From: Sialis fuliginosa
Taxonomy: Eukaryota > Arthropoda > Insecta > Megaloptera > Sialidae
Reading direction: 5' to 3'
DNA: 64,000 bases
Assembly: GCA_961205875.1 (NCBI GenBank)
Contig: OY540815.1
Coordinates: forward strand, 8,990,001 to 9,054,000
Numbering within the stretch: the stretch's first letter is position 1; the number at the start of each line of letters is the position of its first letter. Below are positions 60,767 to 64,000 of this stretch, in pieces. Made by a program: the position numbers and the translations under genes. The notes beneath the pieces are model-generated. The model did not search any database, was not told the origin of the DNA, and saw only the letters and a program-made list of their open reading frames with translations.

Positions 60767-61323
60767 AGGTAGTGGCACCAGTCTTGGCAAAGACCCCAGT
60801 AATGGCAAAATTTTAATTAAATGTACTGAATTAGAAATATGTGTTGATATTTGATTACTACCATTTCTGAATATTAATCTATATACATTTAACTGTCTGA
60901 CAGCGTGATTTGATGACAATCGGCTAATAGATGTCAAAATGGTGGACTTTTAAAGTAAATTTATTTATTAATTATTATATTATCATAGCAACTGCTTTAC
61001 ATTGGTTCAAATTTGACGATTCTTTCTTTTATATCTTTTGTGTCGTAGTAATCATTAGCAAATGTTCATCACTGCGTGCTCGTTACTGGTTTTACCTTTG
61101 CCATTACTGAAGAAAAAACATAAGGCTATAATTAAAAAGAAAAACTATATTTGCGGACTTTGGTAATTAAATTAATTAAATTATATATAAATAAAAGAGT
61201 TACTTGTTTTATTAGTAACACGAGTTCATGAGAATTACAAAAAACAAGCCCATTGCCCCATTAATCCAAAAAAAAAATAACAAAAACTTGCTTTTATAGC
61301 GGTCATAACTGGTGCCTTTACCT
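60767..61323. mobile_element. AGGTACTGGCACCAG MITE, copy D
   Basis: 557 bp, ends AGGTAGTGGCACCAGTC and ACTGGTGCCTTTACCT, TA flanks both sides. Internally close to copy B. Confidence 0.87.
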
Positions 61324-61917
61324 TACTTTAGTATAATAGTACACTATGTTATTTTATGTATCAATACCTTGAGTTTTTAGTGTTAACTAATACAGTATTT
61401 TAACTCATATTATATGAACATTCAATCGTATTGGATTTAATTTTAAAGCAATTGTCAAATAAATTCACTCGGGTATAGTCATATAAACGAAATTTTTTAG
61501 TGAATAAAACAATCTCTCCCTACAGCGATTTTATAGTTTTAAAATGTTCTAGGGATTAAAAGAAGTTCATAACTGAGTTTGTGGATTAATCCGTTTTCCG
61601 CGCGGTACTTTTTTCACGACTTTTCTGGAAAATCACCAATTTTTCCTATTTACGGTTCGGTTTTTCGCGAATATCTCGGTTTCTACTTGATCAATATCGA
61701 CCAAAAAAAAAATAAGGTCACTCGTGAGAAAAATATAATTATTTATACAAAAGTTTTAATAATTATAAAAAAATAAAATTATGCTGTAACATATCCTTAC
61801 AAAAGCCTTTATAACATATTGTAAATTCATGAAAATTCTCGAGGTTGACCTGAAAAGTGATTTTTTATTTACAGAATGACCCATATATGATTATTATTGT
61901 TTACATTAATACAGATA

Positions 61918-62198
61918 CGCCCGGTATTACTGTCATTTAGCTTTAATCTGCATTTAATTTTTGTATCATATTATCAACAGAAACAAGCATAATATACATA
62001 TGTATGTATTTAATTAAAGGGATTTTTAAATAGTCTACACTGTTTTTATAACGCATATTATGTACATTTTTCTATTAGATCCTAGCATTTAACTAAATAT
62101 GATTTTAATATAATATATCATATGAATTCATATGACATTTAAATCACGTTGGTAATACTTTAGCACGAAAGAAGCACTAAATTGGTTGATAATACCGG
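61918..62198. mobile_element. Possible CCCGGTATTA-ended element
   Basis: Starts GCCCGGTATTACTGTC and ends GATAATACCGGGCA, so the outer ten or so bases are inverted, like the TGCCCGGTATTA family, but the interior differs. Target duplication not clear. Confidence 0.5.
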
Positions 62199-62254
62199 GC
62201 AATAGTCAGAATAATAAAAAAGTATTGATTTCGCTTTTAGATTTGGTCAGTTTA

Positions 62255-63001
62255 TCTATACATATAATCTACGAGTATAATAATATGTCCTGACTGACTG
62301 ATTCATCATCGCCGAGCCGAAACTTCTGGACCTAGTAACGTGAAATTTCAGGGGTGTTTTCCTTTTGGTTTATAAGCATTTACTAAGAAAGGTTTTTTCG
62401 AAATTCACATCCTAATGAAGTAAAATGGGGTGTAAAAGTTTGTAAGGGAAAATATTTTTTGGTCGGATTTACTTGAAACTTTCAATAAATACTCTACAAA
62501 ACAAATAATGAAACACGTATTTTAGCATTATTTTATTTTATTTATTATAATAAATATCAAATATTCCAATATTGTTCTTGTCATTTTGTTATTTTAACAA
62601 TAAAGGCCTTAAATCTTACTTAATATGAATTTGGACTTTTTAAAATTAATTAAATAATATCTATTTGTTTTAGTACCTAATACCTTTTCTTGTCTTTTAT
62701 TTGATACATTTCCTAATATTATCTTGGCATTCTATAGAATGCCTAGGTGTTCTATATAATTCCTAGGCAAAGTATATAATAAATTTTTATTAAACAAATA
62801 TTCTATACAATTCCTGAAATCGTTCGGCATTGTATAGAATTCCTACGAAATATATAGAATGCCAGAATTACATACTTTGCCAGTAACATATCTAATGAAT
62901 AAAAAGCAAAAAAAAAATCCATCTCCTGTTTTAAAATATTATTTGTGCTGCCAACATAAAAAACTAAACAACGCGAGCGAAGTCGCGGACAAGTACGCTA
63001 G
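62255..63001 (+). mobile_element. Non-autonomous Helitron
   Basis: 747 bp starting TCTATACATATAATC after an A and ending CTAG before a T, exactly the Helitron A|TC...CTRR|T rule. A hairpin ACGCGAGCGAAGTCGCG sits about 12 bases before the end, as expected. The interior has opposing TTCTATAGAATGCC / GGCATTCTATAGAATGCC units at 62730-62870. No Rep/helicase gene. Confidence 0.88.
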
Positions 63002-63348
63002 TAATAGATATTTTATTAGAATCTATGAATAGTAAATACATCAGTATTATGTCGATACATTTAAGATATTTTAGAGTTTAGAGTCTTTTTATTATCATTA
63101 TTTAAAGTTGTTAAATAAATTATACTAAATATATAAATACATTACTTTTAATATATACATAGTTGTCGCGGCGTTATTTTATAAGAGTAAATATGTAAAA
63201 AGATAAAATATAAATGGTGTATAATTGAAATGCATTAAAAGCATTAGCTCGCCACATTAAAAGTTACACGGCTCGTGGGCAGTATGTGAAATTTAAATTA
63301 CTGTTATTCATATGTATTTTTTAAAAACATTTTGCCTTTATTGTAATA

Positions 63349-64000
63349 CTAGCTGGGCCCACGCGGCTTCGCTCGCGTAGACTACGGAATTATTGTTTAG
63401 GATTTTTGAAAAATATAGTTTAATTAATTAAGTACAAACACGATTAGTTATTATTGTAATAATAATTTATCAATACCTAAATTACCTAACAAAAACGAAT
63501 CAGAAGAAAAAAGTACAAATAATTTGTGTTCTGTTTAAATTTAAATGTTAATTATTGAAAACAAAATTAACTCAAACGTCAGCCGAGGGACTCCGAATAT
63601 CTACCGAACGTAAGCGAATCCAGTCTGATATACATCGCTTCGATGCGGCACGACACCATACATTTAAAATGTTACCTTTATAAATATATTTTAAGATATT
63701 TTCTAAACTATACGACCAAATTGGATGCTGTAAATGGCAAACTATATCTACATTAAGTACTTATGACGATGAAATCATTTATTTCGATAAGGATTAATGT
63801 TTTGCAGGTCATAAGTCCATGTAAACAAAACCCAAATATTTTATGTTTTTTTTTGTAACATAAAAGCAGTCATTGTGGCTTAAATATAAAAGTTAGACAT
63901 ATCGTGTCGCTGACTTAATTGTAGAACTTTTGATTCTACACAATTCTTTAATACATTATTTTGTTCTATATTGAACGGTTTAGGCAGCGTATTACAAAAC
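63349..64000 (-). mobile_element. Helitron running off the right end
   Basis: On the minus strand its 3' end reads CGCGAGCGAAGCCGCG, GGGCCCAG, CTAG followed by T. It continues beyond 64000; the last 25 bases match the 43.1 kb copy. GC-rich segments at about 63575-63655 are part of it. No coding frame seen in the visible part. Confidence 0.83.

Overview
The window looks like nuclear DNA of an insect. It is strongly AT-rich, its genes have canonical GT-AG introns, and the four recognisable proteins are animal ones. A short GGTTA/TTAGG run and the mix of Helitron, hAT, Harbinger-like and TA-target MITEs fit an insect. The tiny introns of the housekeeping genes and the repeat style suggest a hemipteran (aphid-like), but the order cannot be settled from this sequence alone.

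Left end (1-9 kb), compact genes. On the minus strand lie EXT2 (exostosin-2, heparan sulfate polymerase subunit, 7 exons, 711 aa) and VBP1/prefoldin subunit 3 (4 exons, 194 aa). VBP1 is divergent from a small plus-strand gene of unknown function at 5198-5575 (125 aa, rich in SP/TP sites, spliced 5' leader). ACBD3/GCP60 follows on the minus strand (4 exons, 436 aa). Introns in these three multi-exon genes are only 56-210 bp. All exon joins were worked out by hand and keep frame.

9-16 kb is intergenic and consists mostly of old repeats and nested foldback insertions.

16.2-64 kb is one gene, the serum response factor homologue (SRF/blistered) on the minus strand. The exon with the second half of the MADS box is at 59206-59472. 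It splices from a good donor (after residues DSK) across a 41.7 kb intron to two small C-terminal exons at 17396-17501 and 16189-16595. The first half of the MADS box and the N-terminus lie beyond 64000. If the donor at 59205 is not used, the frame stays open into a GC-rich, Gly/Pro/His-rich tail ending at 58906, which suggests an alternative terminal exon.

The giant intron holds dozens of mobile-element remnants, many with exact target duplications. It also has several GC-richer islands (about 20.7, 29.7, 31.2, 42.2, 46.7 kb) that do not look like repeats or obvious coding exons. Two islands contain a perfect CArG box, the SRF binding site, which suggests SRF autoregulation. Another stretch has three ETS-type CCGGAA cores. 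The 31.2 kb island ends in a plus-strand splice donor, and two tiny exon-like units with good splice sites lie at 49.6 and 51.6 kb, raising the possibility of an antisense transcript within SRF. No rRNA gene, CRISPR array, bacterial-type operon or viral gene was recognised.
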